From assembly GCA_007679095.1 (NCBI GenBank), contig VEFU01000025.1, forward strand, positions 1 through 47,594: DNA of 47,594 bases, given 5' to 3'. The notes beneath the pieces were generated by a model. That model saw only the letters and a list, made by a program, of their open reading frames with translations. It did no database searches and was not told where the DNA came from. Positions 24,620 through 32,975 of this stretch are shown in pieces. This DNA is from Paenibacillus bovis. GTDB lineage: Bacteria; Bacillota; Bacilli; Bacillales; Bacillaceae_C. Both the position numbers and the translations under genes were made by a program. Position 1 is the first letter of the stretch. Each line of letters begins with the position of its first letter.

Positions 24620-25435
24620 TCAGCTATGTTTCTGTAATATTTTATTTCTACTATAATGAACAAGATTTCTAGATTTGTAGTTTTCCCAGCGTTTGATATT
24701 TTCAAAGATGATATGGTTTGTGTCGTTGTTGATTTCGATTGCTGCTTGTGTTTCCAAATCGTATTCATTTGTTGGGTTTACGGGATATTCGCCACAGACG
24801 TCGGCGCCAAGTATTTCTTTCTGTTGAATGATCTCTTTTAGTATTTCCAGCAATGTTTGTAGGCTCATGGAACCTTGGTCCCAATCTGTGATTGCTTCTT
24901 TTGTATTTAGCACATCTTTATCGATGCTAATGTATACTGAGTCGGTTTCAATTTCGTTTAGAAGAGTTTGTGTGTTATCTGGAAGTGAGTTTTTTGTGTA
25001 TAGGATGACTTTATGTTGAATGGATGGTGGGATATGTTCTTTTGCATCTTCTCCCACACCAATCATAATGACTTTATGTAGCATGGAAAAATGATCGAAG
25101 GAATTCAATACCCAAGATCCACATGAAATGAGATTTTCACTAGGACTTGGAATGGTATCTGTATGATGATCAAATAAAATTAATGTATATGGTTTAGAAA
25201 TGTTGTACTGTAACAAAAATGAAAGATAATGATAATTTCCACTTCCTAGATAATGGACGCCACTACACCTTCGTTTTTGTAATGTTTCATACATCATTGT
25301 TAAATTTTCGCGGTCGCATAGTAGACTAGCATTACGTATCGATTCAAAATCAACTGTTTGATGCGGGTGTTTTTGGTAAAAAGTTTGTTGGCTATATGCG
25401 CCATCAAAATTTAAGATCGTTACACTATTTAACAT
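24620..25435 (-). CDS. Arginase/agmatinase superfamily protein
   Basis: A 271-residue ureohydrolase-fold protein; ATG behind AAAAGGAGGA. Manganese-ligand positions can be placed: H69 in GSGNYHY, D89/H91/D93 in FDHHTD (the usual form is DAHxD), and SIDKDVL for the SxDxD motif, though the usual final DP is lacking. GADVCGEYPVNP corresponds to the late E-P block. Members hydrolyse guanidino substrates to urea or formamide, but the divergent third metal motif makes the substrate unclear. It lies alone downstream of repeat array B, with a mildly AT-rich region upstream. Confidence 0.82.
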   Translation of the reverse strand: MLNSVTILNFDGAYSQQTFYQKHPHQTVDFESIRNASLLCDRENLTMMYETLQKRRCSGVHYLGSGNYHYLSFLLQYNISKPYTLILFDHHTDTIPSPSENLISCGSWVLNSFDHFSMLHKVIMIGVGEDAKEHIPPSIQHKVILYTKNSLPDNTQTLLNEIETDSVYISIDKDVLNTKEAITDWDQGSMSLQTLLEILKEIIQQKEILGADVCGEYPVNPTNEYDLETQAAIEINNDTNHIIFENIKRWENYKSRNLVHYSRNKILQKHS

Positions 25436-25565
25436 GAATTGTTCCTCCTTTTTTGTTTGCTCATACTTTCACATAAATTATAGAGATATGTAAATATTCT
25501 ATATATTTATTATATCACTTTACATAATTAGAGTCAGGAATAAAGTTTTTCAATTTTAACTTTAC

Positions 25566-25594
25566 TTGACCGTTGATAGGATTCTTGTTATCTT
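25566..25594 (+). promoter_or_regulatory. Candidate promoter of the YibE/F operon
   Basis: TTGACC (25566-25571) and TATCTT (25589-25594) with a 17-base spacer, placed 46 bases before the TTG start at 25641. It lies inside the longer open frame that begins at 25566, which argues against using that upstream start. Confidence 0.5.
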
Positions 25595-25640
25595 TGGATT
25601 TCTTAGACCCCTTTTTATCAAATCAAAGGGAGGTTTTTTA

Positions 25641-26771
25641 TTGAAAATTTTTTTAAATAAGATTAGTGTCCGACAGTATATACTGTATGGGTTTATGTGT
25701 ATTGCAATCTTAGTATCTATGATATTCGTACATCATAATTATTCCCTTTATGATCGTCCTATCGCAAAAGTAACAAAAGCAGAATTAATAGATACGAAAG
25801 AAAATATCGATATGCATAACAATAAAGACACAATACATACTCAGCATCTGACTGCCATTTTAAAAAATGGAGAAAACAAAGGTCAGACGATATATTTGAA
25901 TAATACATATTCTTCATCAGCAGTGTATGACCAACAGTATGATGTGGGGGATGAATTATTTGTTTGGATACGACCGCAAACAGATGATGAATCTAATCTA
26001 AGAGGAAATATTGTGGAAGTGAAACGCGATAAATATTTACTATTATTAGCTTGGGTTTTCATCGTCATTTTACTTATGGTTGGGAAGAAACAAGGCTTGT
26101 TTTCTATTATAAGTTTAGGAGTAAATGCACTTCTTATATCATTCGCTTTAGACATACATATTTTCAATCCCAATATAAGTCTATTATTAATATGTGGGTT
26201 CAGTGTTTTCTTATTTACAATTTTTTCATTAATATTAGTAAGTGGTTTTAATGAAAAGACACTCGCCGCGATTATAGCAACATTAATTGGTACTGTTACC
26301 TCATTAATCATCGCTTATGTAGTGATCGAAACAAATGATGGTTATGGTTTACGCTATGAGGATATGCAATTCCTTACTCGTCATTATCAATCTGTTTTCA
26401 TGGCAGGATTATTTATCGGATCGTTAGGTGGGGTTATGGATATTGCCATCACGATGTCCTCGTCTATGTTCGCACTATACGAAAAAAACAATAGTATCTC
26501 CATAAAATCACTTACAAAATCAGGGTTAGATATTGGAAAGGATATTATGGGAGCTATTACTAGTATTTTGTTTTTCGCTTATATTAGTGGATCCATCCCA
26601 ACTTTAATTTTATATTTTAAGAATTCATCTGCATTAGGCTTTACTCTATCTATGAATCTTTCATTAGAATTGGCACGTGCTCTTGTAGGCGGTATTGGCA
26701 TAGTACTTACGATTCCAATTGCACTATATACTTGTATATTCTTTATTAAACGAAAGAGGGCAAGATTATGA
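25641..26771 (+). CDS. YibE/F-family membrane protein (larger)
   Basis: 376 residues from TTG at 25641, 7 bases after AGGGAGG. An N-terminal membrane segment (about 10-30) is followed by an extracytoplasmic segment of about 90 residues (AKVTKAELIDTKENIDMH... TIYLNNTYSSSAVYDQQYDVGDELFVWIRP) and then seven or so membrane helices. The glycine-rich GLFIGSLGGVMDIAITMSSS and GLDIGKDIMGAITSILFFAYI blocks identify the YibE/F family. Known members are found in Firmicutes in adjacent pairs; transport of an unknown solute is suggested but not shown. It overlaps the next gene by four bases (ATGA), so the two are translationally coupled. Confidence 0.9.
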   Translation: MKIFLNKISVRQYILYGFMCIAILVSMIFVHHNYSLYDRPIAKVTKAELIDTKENIDMHNNKDTIHTQHLTAILKNGENKGQTIYLNNTYSSSAVYDQQYDVGDELFVWIRPQTDDESNLRGNIVEVKRDKYLLLLAWVFIVILLMVGKKQGLFSIISLGVNALLISFALDIHIFNPNISLLLICGFSVFLFTIFSLILVSGFNEKTLAAIIATLIGTVTSLIIAYVVIETNDGYGLRYEDMQFLTRHYQSVFMAGLFIGSLGGVMDIAITMSSSMFALYEKNNSISIKSLTKSGLDIGKDIMGAITSILFFAYISGSIPTLILYFKNSSALGFTLSMNLSLELARALVGGIGIVLTIPIALYTCIFFIKRKRARL

Positions 26772-27541
26772 ATGTTCTAGTGCTACTTGCAGCCATTTTA
26801 TTTATATTAATGATTGTGATAGGTGGAAAAAAAGGTGCGCGTTCTTTTATATCTTTATTTCTAAATTTCGGAGTGCTTTTTGTTGCAGTTGTTTTGATGG
26901 CAGATCCAAATTTTAGTCCCATCATCGTCACTTTAATCGCTTCTATTATTATTGCGAGTATCACGTTATTTTTCATTAATGAAGTGAATAGTAAAACAAT
27001 TGCCGCATTTGTTTCTACTATTGTTGCAATCGCGATATTACTCATTTTTATTGTTTTAGTAACAAAGACGACGATGATACAAGGCTTTGGAAAAGAAGAA
27101 ATAGAAGAACATACAATATTCTCCTTTTATATTGGGGTCGACTTCATTCAAATTGCTACTTCCATGATCATTATGAGTACGATTGGTGCAATTATGGAAG
27201 TTGCGATTTCAATTGCAGCATCTGTACATGAAATACACAATCAAAATCCAACGATCAGTAGGAAGAATTTGTTTGCATCAGGTGTTGCGATTGGTCGAGA
27301 TATTCTTGGAACAGATACAAATACGTTATTCTTTGCTTTTTTTGGAGGATATTTAGGGTTATTACTTTGGTTTAAAGATTTATCATATTCATTTGGCGAA
27401 ATCATCAATTCCAAAATTTTCAGTGGAGAAATCACGATGATTTTATGTGCTGGTATTGGAATTGCTTTAATAATCCCGATCGCTTCTTGGATAAGCACGT
27501 ATTATATGATGAAATCAACACAAAAGGACGAGACTGCTTAA
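26768..27541 (+). CDS. YibE/F-family membrane protein (smaller partner)
   Basis: A 257-residue membrane protein with about seven helices that repeats the family blocks of its upstream partner: STIGAIMEVAISIAASVHEI and GVAIGRDILGTDTNTLFFAFFGGYLG. It has no extracytoplasmic domain; its start codon lies in the end of the first gene (ATGA overlap). The two proteins probably form one hetero-oligomeric membrane complex; this is inference from coupling and shared fold. The operon ends in a strong terminator at 27522-27559. Confidence 0.9.
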   Translation: MNVLVLLAAILFILMIVIGGKKGARSFISLFLNFGVLFVAVVLMADPNFSPIIVTLIASIIIASITLFFINEVNSKTIAAFVSTIVAIAILLIFIVLVTKTTMIQGFGKEEIEEHTIFSFYIGVDFIQIATSMIIMSTIGAIMEVAISIAASVHEIHNQNPTISRKNLFASGVAIGRDILGTDTNTLFFAFFGGYLGLLLWFKDLSYSFGEIINSKIFSGEITMILCAGIGIALIIPIASWISTYYMMKSTQKDETA

Positions 27542-27559
27542 CATTTATCTCGTCCTTTT
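27522..27559. terminator. Bidirectional terminator
   Basis: A 12-bp perfect stem (AAAAGGACGAGA / TCTCGTCCTTTT) spans the end of the YibE/F operon and faces the convergent ankyrin gene. Confidence 0.85.
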
Positions 27560-27567
27560 CACTATGA

Positions 27568-28281
27568 TTATTTTGCACCTATCCCCTGTAGCCACTCTAC
27601 TAATTCGTTGGCATTACTTCGTTTTGCAGCCCCAAGTGGAGTGAGGTTATCATAGCCAATCCAGTGGATATCCGCTCCTTTTTGATAGAGATATTGAGCG
27701 GTGTTTCGCTGTCCGCCATGGCATGCTAACCAAAATGCTTTTGTAATTTCCTCTTTGCTTGGTGATGGGCTTACCCCAAAGAAAATCGTGACATCTTCTA
27801 ATAAACCTAGAGCTGCAGCATTCCATAATTTCAAATTGGCACCACGTTCCACTAAACGTCGTGCTGTTTTCCACTGGGCAAATGCAACTGCATCATCTAA
27901 CGGAGTTCCATCTCCTATTACGCCACCAGTTATGTTTATATCGGCACCCGCATCTAGTAATGCATCTAACACCTCGACATCATTACAACTAGCTGCCCAA
28001 TGTAGCGGTGTTTCAGCATGGGAGCCCTCAAATCGAGCATTCACATCTGCTCCTGCCTCAACTAGGATAGACACTGTTTTGGCACCATTTGTAAAATTAC
28101 CTGGCCAATCTGTTACCACATGAAGAAGTGTGCGTGCTGATTCCGAGTCTTTATCTGCAATTTTTGCTGTAGCTAATCCTGGATTTTCAACGAGGAGTTG
28201 CTTCAATGTTTCGGTATCACCTGTTTGAATCGCATGAATCACACTATTTGCCAGCACTTCCTCTTTGTTTAATAATCTCAT
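27568..28281 (-). CDS. Ankyrin-repeat protein
   Basis: 237 residues from ATG at 28281 (AGGTGA upstream at 7 bases); the frame extends to 28326 without a better start. At least four ankyrin repeats are visible: ETLKQLLVENPGLA region (25-45), GAKTVSILVEAGADVNAR (about 68-85), TPLHWAASCNDVEVLDALLDAGADIN (92-117) and TPLDDAVAFAQWKTARRLVERGANLK (126-151), with more degenerate ones after. There is no signal peptide, so a cytoplasmic protein-binding role is likely. Partners unknown. It lies 46 bases downstream of the phosphotransferase gene and could share its transcript. Confidence 0.88.
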   Translation of the reverse strand: MRLLNKEEVLANSVIHAIQTGDTETLKQLLVENPGLATAKIADKDSESARTLLHVVTDWPGNFTNGAKTVSILVEAGADVNARFEGSHAETPLHWAASCNDVEVLDALLDAGADINITGGVIGDGTPLDDAVAFAQWKTARRLVERGANLKLWNAAALGLLEDVTIFFGVSPSPSKEEITKAFWLACHGGQRNTAQYLYQKGADIHWIGYDNLTPLGAAKRSNANELVEWLQGIGAK

Positions 28282-28327
28282 TTCACCATCACCTCTCCTG
28301 TTAATGGTCCGTTGACTAAGATTCATT

Positions 28328-29230
28328 CTACTTCAATAACTGATATAGCTTTTTCCGCAATATATCTAAGCTTTCAAATTCACTAACTTGGCTAATGCGC
28401 TGCTCCATAATATCCCCACCGAAGTCATGGATTAATAATCCGTTAAAGCACAGTTCTGTTAATTGCTTGGCATCATATTCTCCAAAATATCCTTCAATAT
28501 AAGCCTTATCAAATCGGAATAATTCGGTTACAATTAGTGCATGTTCATAAATGATAGGTGCAAGAACGGCATCTGCGAAGTCGATAATATACAGTTCTTT
28601 TTCTTGGTTTATCAATATATTGTCACCATTTAAGTCTCCGTGGACAAACACTTTTTCACCATAGTCATAAGATTGGATGTAATCTAGCCGCTCCAACTTA
28701 AAACGCTCCGGATATTTTCTCCATCGGACTTGCCAATTTGAATCATGGACAACGTCGACATTATTGAAGGGAATACAAGGTTTGTTGATTGCATCTGTAA
28801 GGGAGCGCAATCTTTTACCTATCTCCAGCTTCTCTTCAAAAGTAAATTGTTGGGATAATTTATTGATTTCCGTACCATCAATGTAGTCCATAATCATATA
28901 GGAAAAATTGTATTTATCTTGTACATATCCTTTTGTGATGAGCTTCGGAACATTTACTCCGAGCATCGTAGCTCTGTTCATAGCGAATGCTTCTGTTTCA
29001 AAATCTGTTGTGCTATCAATACCGGATTCCTCTGGTGCAAATATTTTTATAATATAATTACCTACTTTAAAAACTGCGTTCGTACCAGGAGTACAATTTT
29101 CTATTTTTGAAAAAGGAAGATTCTCTTTTTCAAAAATATATTTTATTAATGACTCAAAAGCTGAGATGGATTGAAAAACGTTTCCCCATGAATCCCATCC
29201 GGAAATGTCATTTGAAAATAATTGATTCAT
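28328..29230 (-). CDS. Aminoglycoside-phosphotransferase-fold (APH) kinase-like protein
   Basis: 300 residues with the APH/choline-kinase fold. The N-terminal lobe has VFKVGNYIIKIF (about 52-63, ATP-binding Lys) and an alphaC Glu; the catalytic loop FVHGDLNGDNILI (about 196-208) and metal-binding IIDFADA (about 216-222) are intact. ATG after AAAAGGAGAAGG. Such proteins phosphorylate small hydroxylated molecules, including antibiotics, but this sequence does not tell the substrate; calling it a resistance gene would be unsafe. It heads a minus-strand pair with the ankyrin gene. Confidence 0.87.
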   Translation of the reverse strand: MNQLFSNDISGWDSWGNVFQSISAFESLIKYIFEKENLPFSKIENCTPGTNAVFKVGNYIIKIFAPEESGIDSTTDFETEAFAMNRATMLGVNVPKLITKGYVQDKYNFSYMIMDYIDGTEINKLSQQFTFEEKLEIGKRLRSLTDAINKPCIPFNNVDVVHDSNWQVRWRKYPERFKLERLDYIQSYDYGEKVFVHGDLNGDNILINQEKELYIIDFADAVLAPIIYEHALIVTELFRFDKAYIEGYFGEYDAKQLTELCFNGLLIHDFGGDIMEQRISQVSEFESLDILRKKLYQLLK

Positions 29231-29302
29231 TATAATTCCTTCTCCTTTTAGGCAAAAACAGCAAAAGTAAGTAGACGAGTGTACGATTTACTAAAGTTAG
29301 CA

Positions 29303-30217
29303 TTATCCATTATATGCTTTTTGTAACTCCGCAATATCAAGTTTCTTCATTTTAAGTACTGCTTGATTTACGCGATTAATCTGTTCAGCTGTACCGTTTG
29401 TCATCATCTTGTCCATAGCTCGCGGTACGATTTGCCAAGAAACACCAAACTTATCTTTCAACCAACCACATTGTTCGAATTGAGGAACTGCGGACAGCTT
29501 GTCCCAATAATAATCAATCTCTTCTTGTGTGTCACAATACACCATGAAGGAAATCGCCTCGTTAAAAGTAAATTCATGATTTAAGGCACTATCCATCGCA
29601 GTAAGCCATACATCTTCTAATTTAAAATCGGAAAACATGATTGTTCCTTCTTTATTTGGTTCCATTCCTTGTGGATAACGTGCAATATGCCCTTGCTTTG
29701 AATTTTTAAAGACTGATACGTAAAAGTTCAGTGCTTCCTCTGCTCGACCACATGAATCACCAACAAATAGTAAAGACGGAATAATCGGAGGACGTTCTTC
29801 CCCTTCTGGATTCGTCAGTATTAGTTGCCACAACAAACCAAACTTATCTTGAATCCAACCATATTTCTCACTAAACGGATACTTGTCTAGTGGCATGAGA
29901 ACTTTACCACCATCCGATAATTTCTTCCAAACCTCTTCTAATTTTCCGCTTGCATCATCCATTTTCGAAGGATCGAAATTGACCATGAAGGAGATGGAGG
30001 GATTCAATGTAAAATAAGGCTCACCATTAATTGCCATGAATTTTTGTCCCCATAATTCAAAGCTAACTAATTTTGCATCTCCTGATGGTGTATCTGTTAG
30101 CGTCGTTACATGATGAACCGATGAATCTGGAAAAATCGATGCATAAAATTCTACAGCTTCCTGCACCTCCTTGTCACACCACAAATGAAACACTATGTTC
30201 TCATCTAATTTTGGCAT
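29303..30217 (-). CDS. Two-domain VOC (PhnB/YdhR-like) protein
   Basis: 304 residues made of two tandem vicinal-oxygen-chelate modules of the PhnB (3-demethylubiquinone methyltransferase-like) type: 1-140 (LWCDKEVQEAVEFYASIFPDSSV ... YGWIQDKFGLLWQLI) and 148-275 (LLFVGDSCGRAEEALNFYVSVF ... CGWLKDKFGVSWQIV). Each ends with the same W-x-QDKFG-WQ block, so an internal duplication is clear. The C-terminal helix DKMMTNGTAEQINRVNQAVL is typical. The enzymatic role is unknown. AGGAGG site 7 bases before the ATG, only 4 bases after the preceding gene's stop, so coupled to the hydrolase gene. Confidence 0.9.
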   Translation of the reverse strand: MPKLDENIVFHLWCDKEVQEAVEFYASIFPDSSVHHVTTLTDTPSGDAKLVSFELWGQKFMAINGEPYFTLNPSISFMVNFDPSKMDDASGKLEEVWKKLSDGGKVLMPLDKYPFSEKYGWIQDKFGLLWQLILTNPEGEERPPIIPSLLFVGDSCGRAEEALNFYVSVFKNSKQGHIARYPQGMEPNKEGTIMFSDFKLEDVWLTAMDSALNHEFTFNEAISFMVYCDTQEEIDYYWDKLSAVPQFEQCGWLKDKFGVSWQIVPRAMDKMMTNGTAEQINRVNQAVLKMKKLDIAELQKAYNG

Positions 30218-30221
30218 CGTA

Positions 30222-31100
30222 CTACCTCCTATATAGGCTAAGTTGTTTACACCAATTTTCTAATTCCTTGTTTGTAAGTGGACTAAAGAGAATGCCGTCA
30301 TGATTATGCTGAGGTAAGATCTTACATAGTATGTTCGGATTATCTTTATATAAATCCGCAAACTTTTCTGCAGCGAACAGTTCATCACGATCACTAATAA
30401 GCACTAAGGTTGGCTTTTGGATTGCTAGAATGTTTTTTTGATAATTTTGAGGAATACGGGACATTACGAGTCGAAAACTAATCTGTAACGCCTCGCCACC
30501 ATGCTGAAGTTCACTAGGCTTATTTACGGTCGATACGGGCCAATGGTGAAACTTGCTTAACCCTACTTTATCAAATGCGTTAAGCATAATGAATTTTGAC
30601 ATGGATACGATCGGATAATTGTTTGTAGGAGCACTTGGATGGATATATGGTGCCAAGAAAAGGTAAGCATCTACTTGATTAGCAGTATCCCTTTCAGAAA
30701 AACGAAGCACGGAAGCGCCACCAAAGGAGTGACCGCCAAGTATAATAGTAGAATGATCATTCGTCGCTTTTATAAAACGAATAAAATCGGCGATATCGTC
30801 ATCTAATTGACCGATATAATCTACATCCCCCTTTGGTTCATTCGCCCCATACCCTCTTAAATCAGGAGTATAAACTTGCGCAATATGGTGGGAAGATATA
30901 TGCTTCGCAAGCTGAAAAAGATATTTGCTATCTTCCGAAATGCCATGCAACAAAATTAGGATGATATTGGAGTCTGCTGCGTAATGTCTGTAGTATAGCT
31001 TACTGTTATCTCTTGTTTCATACGTCAGCAGTTCTGGGAGATGTGCATGACGAATTAATTCAAACATTTCTTCGGGGCTAATCAAGCTCAATTGCAACAC
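30222..31100 (-). CDS. Alpha/beta hydrolase (lysophospholipase-like)
   Basis: 292 residues, GTG start at 31100 with only a weak AGAAAG site; an ATG 11 codons in is possible. The fold features are LLHGISEDS (oxyanion strand-loop), DLRGYG, nucleophile elbow GGHSFGGASV with catalytic Ser near 124, acid in LISDRDELF and base in HNHDGILF. It resembles monoacylglycerol-lipase/lysophospholipase types (serine aminopeptidase S33 family). Substrate unknown. It precedes the VOC gene, with overlapping translation signals. Confidence 0.88.
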   Translation of the reverse strand: MLQLSLISPEEMFELIRHAHLPELLTYETRDNSKLYYRHYAADSNIILILLHGISEDSKYLFQLAKHISSHHIAQVYTPDLRGYGANEPKGDVDYIGQLDDDIADFIRFIKATNDHSTIILGGHSFGGASVLRFSERDTANQVDAYLFLAPYIHPSAPTNNYPIVSMSKFIMLNAFDKVGLSKFHHWPVSTVNKPSELQHGGEALQISFRLVMSRIPQNYQKNILAIQKPTLVLISDRDELFAAEKFADLYKDNPNILCKILPQHNHDGILFSPLTNKELENWCKQLSLYRR

Positions 31101-31123
31101 ACGCTTTCTATTTTTCTATCTAA

Positions 31124-31435
31124 CTAATTATTTAGCAGCCACTTCTTCTTATTCATAAGTACAATCGTGACCAGCAAAATCTCACCAATGATAATCATGC
31201 ACATCCCTAAAAACCCTCCGCCAATAAATATCATTTCATTGGTAGAATAGGTATAAAGGAGCCAGGCAATGATTGCGATAACACCTAGTACGAAGTGTAT
31301 CGTACCAGCAATTATTACTTGAGGTAGAAATAATCCCGTTTTCTTCATCATGATCGAAGCATATTTTATACTTAAAACGAGTGACAATACCATAAATATA
31401 ATATAAATGGTCAAGACAATATCGTACTCGCTCAA
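31124..31435 (-). CDS. Small membrane protein, four helices
   Basis: 103 residues from TTG at 31435, 8 bases after AAGGAG. A longer frame from ATG at 31468 is less likely because a -10-like TATAAT lies immediately before that ATG, leaving no leader. Four hydrophobic segments (about 6-24, 36-57, 62-72 and 77-97) and short loops; positive C-terminus (MNKKKWLLNN). Family not recognised. It lies upstream of the hydrolase-VOC pair by 24 bases and may be co-transcribed. Confidence 0.65.
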   Translation of the reverse strand: MSEYDIVLTIYIIFMVLSLVLSIKYASIMMKKTGLFLPQVIIAGTIHFVLGVIAIIAWLLYTYSTNEMIFIGGGFLGMCMIIIGEILLVTIVLMNKKKWLLNN

Positions 31436-31686
31436 AATATCCACTCCTTCGACACTTACCTTTTTCATAATTATACCGTATTTTTTTCGATAATTCTGTT
31501 TATAAAGTAAAAAAGTTCCAAAAAATTGAAAAACCGACCGTTTTATAAAACAGTTGGCATTCCATCAACATATTTCAGATGGTAGACGTATCGTGAGACA
31601 TCTTTTTTTGGCCCAACTAAGGGAACCAATATCTCTACACTGATTCATTCCACGAAATTTGGACGTACTTCAATATCATTTTTAGC

Positions 31687-32340
31687 TTATTTTATATCTA
31701 ATGACTCTTTCAAAAACGCCTCTAAATACGTGACATCCGTAATTTTTTTATTACACTCGTTACTATCTGTACAAATGAGATTGCCAATCGATTTGTAATA
31801 ATCCGGGTTATTGGCCCTTTTTGCTTTTGTTACCGTCGAAAAATAAGATACATTCCCTACCGTATTACAGAAGGAACAAATATTTTCCTTGCTAGCCGGT
31901 GTAAAGTTACATTCAATACCTACCAGCTTACCTTCTAACTCATAGACAACAATCTTTTTGCTGGAACGTACATCATCCCAGCTTAAATACGTCAATTGAT
32001 TAAAATCCTGTGTTTCGATATCAGGTAACTTTAACTTTTTATTTTTCGGAAACAGTTTTTTCAATTGTTGACCAGTGATCGTTGGAAAAGGAATGATGTA
32101 TGCTGAAAGTCGTTCCAAATAGGCCTCAAACTCTGCATCTGTTTGTAATCCGGACACATCTAATAATTGTTGTTGTTCCGTTGTCAGATCTGGAAAGAGT
32201 TCTAAAATTTTCGCCTGTGTCAAATCGCATACTGCTGATAGTATATGGGCTGGTACGTTTCTTTTCCTACTATCTTTTATTAAATTTATTTGTTTGTTTA
32301 TAAAATTGAGTTGCTCATTTTTAATAAATGTTGTTGTCAT
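31687..32340 (-). CDS. FusB/FusC-family EF-G-binding protein
   Basis: 217 residues matching the fusidic-acid-resistance proteins FusB/FusC, which bind elongation factor G and release it from the stalled ribosome. The helical N-domain (about 1-85) and the C-terminal zinc domain with C-x2-C (ICSFCNTVGNVSYF) and C-x5-C (LICTDSNECNKKITD) are both present. Its promoter is visible: TTGTTT (32419-32424), 17 bases, TATAAA (32396-32401). The 5' leader contains an 11-codon ORF (MGDLQNDNNIY) with its own AAAGG site that overlaps the start out of frame, so translation may be coupled or limited. Chromosomal homologues occur in many Bacillales and need not confer high resistance. Confidence 0.85.
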   Translation of the reverse strand: MTTTFIKNEQLNFINKQINLIKDSRKRNVPAHILSAVCDLTQAKILELFPDLTTEQQQLLDVSGLQTDAEFEAYLERLSAYIIPFPTITGQQLKKLFPKNKKLKLPDIETQDFNQLTYLSWDDVRSSKKIVVYELEGKLVGIECNFTPASKENICSFCNTVGNVSYFSTVTKAKRANNPDYYKSIGNLICTDSNECNKKITDVTYLEAFLKESLDIK

Positions 32341-32438
32341 TTTGTAAATCTCCCATCTTGTAACCTTTCTACATCATAAGCAAGATTCTCGATGATTTAT
32401 AGGGAAAAGATGAGTTAGAAACAATGTATACATAAAAA

Positions 32439-32464
32439 ACACTGATGAGTTGATCACCAGTGTT
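32439..32464 (-). terminator. Terminator of the 87-aa HTH gene
   Basis: Stem ACACTG / CAGTGT (extended to 7 bp) with a 13-base loop; the minus strand reads CAGTGTTTTTTATG, a good T tail. It separates the HTH gene from fusB-like, so the latter relies on its own promoter. Confidence 0.75.
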
Positions 32465-32470
32465 CGTTGT

Positions 32471-32734
32471 TTATCTTTTATTAGAATACACAATTTTCTT
32501 AATGGTTTCGGTGGACAGGTAATATTCTTCTGCTAGCTGCTGGATACTGCAACCACTACGAAATGCATCGCGAATCGCCGCATTTCGTCGATCCAGCTTG
32601 CGTCTACCTCCACTTAATGTTCCCCATTCACGGTACTCCTTCTTCGGAATGTAAAGAGTTTCCCCTTGCACATACTTTTGTATTTCTAAAATTAGCTTTT
32701 CTGGTAATACATTGTTTGCATTTACATACTTCAT
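32471..32734 (-). CDS. Small HTH protein, CD3324-like
   Basis: 87 residues; ATG behind AAGGAG. The N-terminal half MKYVNANNVLPEKLILEIQK, YVQGETLYIPKKEYREWG and the C-terminal HTH (RRNAAIRDAFRSGCSIQQLAEEYYLSTETIKKIVYS, about 48-84) match a small uncharacterised Firmicute family named after CD3324, related to Mor-type activators. DNA binding is likely, targets unknown. The upstream leader has its own promoter, a 30-codon ORF and a competing hairpin system, so expression may be controlled by attenuation. Confidence 0.8.
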   Translation of the reverse strand: MKYVNANNVLPEKLILEIQKYVQGETLYIPKKEYREWGTLSGGRRKLDRRNAAIRDAFRSGCSIQQLAEEYYLSTETIKKIVYSNKR

Positions 32735-32762
32735 ATTCGCTCGCTCCTTATTTTGAATGTCG

Positions 32763-32866
32763 AAAAAATAAGGTGCAAAGCCAATAGTAGAAAAGCGATT
32801 ATAGCGATAAAATTAAATGTTTCGCCCCATGCAAAGTATCGCCTTTCTATTTATAGGCTTTGCATG
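32763..32866 (-). promoter_or_regulatory. Leader with mutually exclusive RNA pairings
   Basis: Three segments of the minus-strand leader compete. Segment 1 (32856-32866, CATGCAAAGCC) pairs with segment 2 (32828-32836, CTTTGCATG; 9 bp) or, through TGCAAAGCC, with segment 3 (32774-32782, GGCTTTGCA; 9 bp). Segment 3 is followed by ACCTTATTTTTTCG, so the 1:3 fold would resemble a terminator and the 1:2 fold an antiterminator. Segments 1 and 2 lie inside the leader ORF, so ribosome position could choose between them. Pairings are seen; the mechanism is inferred. Confidence 0.55.
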
Positions 32867-32905
32867 AGTCGAAGAAGTACCCGAGAATTTATATGAATTC
32901 TCCAC
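32813..32905 (-). CDS. 30-residue leader peptide
   Basis: GTG at 32905, nine bases after AAAGGAGG, opens MENSYKFSGTSSTHAKPINR then KAILCMGRNI and a TAA at 32813-32815. A TATACT (32931-32936) lies just upstream, so it starts close to the transcript's 5' end. It is too short and uncharged to resemble a folded protein and covers two of the three pairing segments. It is best read as a leader peptide for the HTH gene 78 bases downstream; no conserved match is known to me. Confidence 0.5.
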   Translation of the reverse strand: MENSYKFSGTSSTHAKPINRKAILCMGRNI

Positions 32906-32930
32906 CTATCAGCACCTCCTTTAGAATTAC

Positions 32931-32936
32931 AGTATA
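32931..32936 (-). promoter_or_regulatory. -10 of the leader-HTH transcript
   Basis: TATACT on the minus strand preceded by TTGC (extended -10 like); TTGTAG at a 19-base distance is a poor -35. It predicts a start near 32922 to 32925, about 20 bases before the leader GTG. Confidence 0.45.
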
Positions 32937-32975
32937 GCAAAAAAATGAGATGTTACTACAAAAATTTATCTAGTA

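Noticed and set aside
28328-29230. Aminoglycoside phosphotransferase resistance gene
   Set aside because: The APH fold alone does not give the substrate; many such proteins are unrelated kinases, so only the fold is reported.
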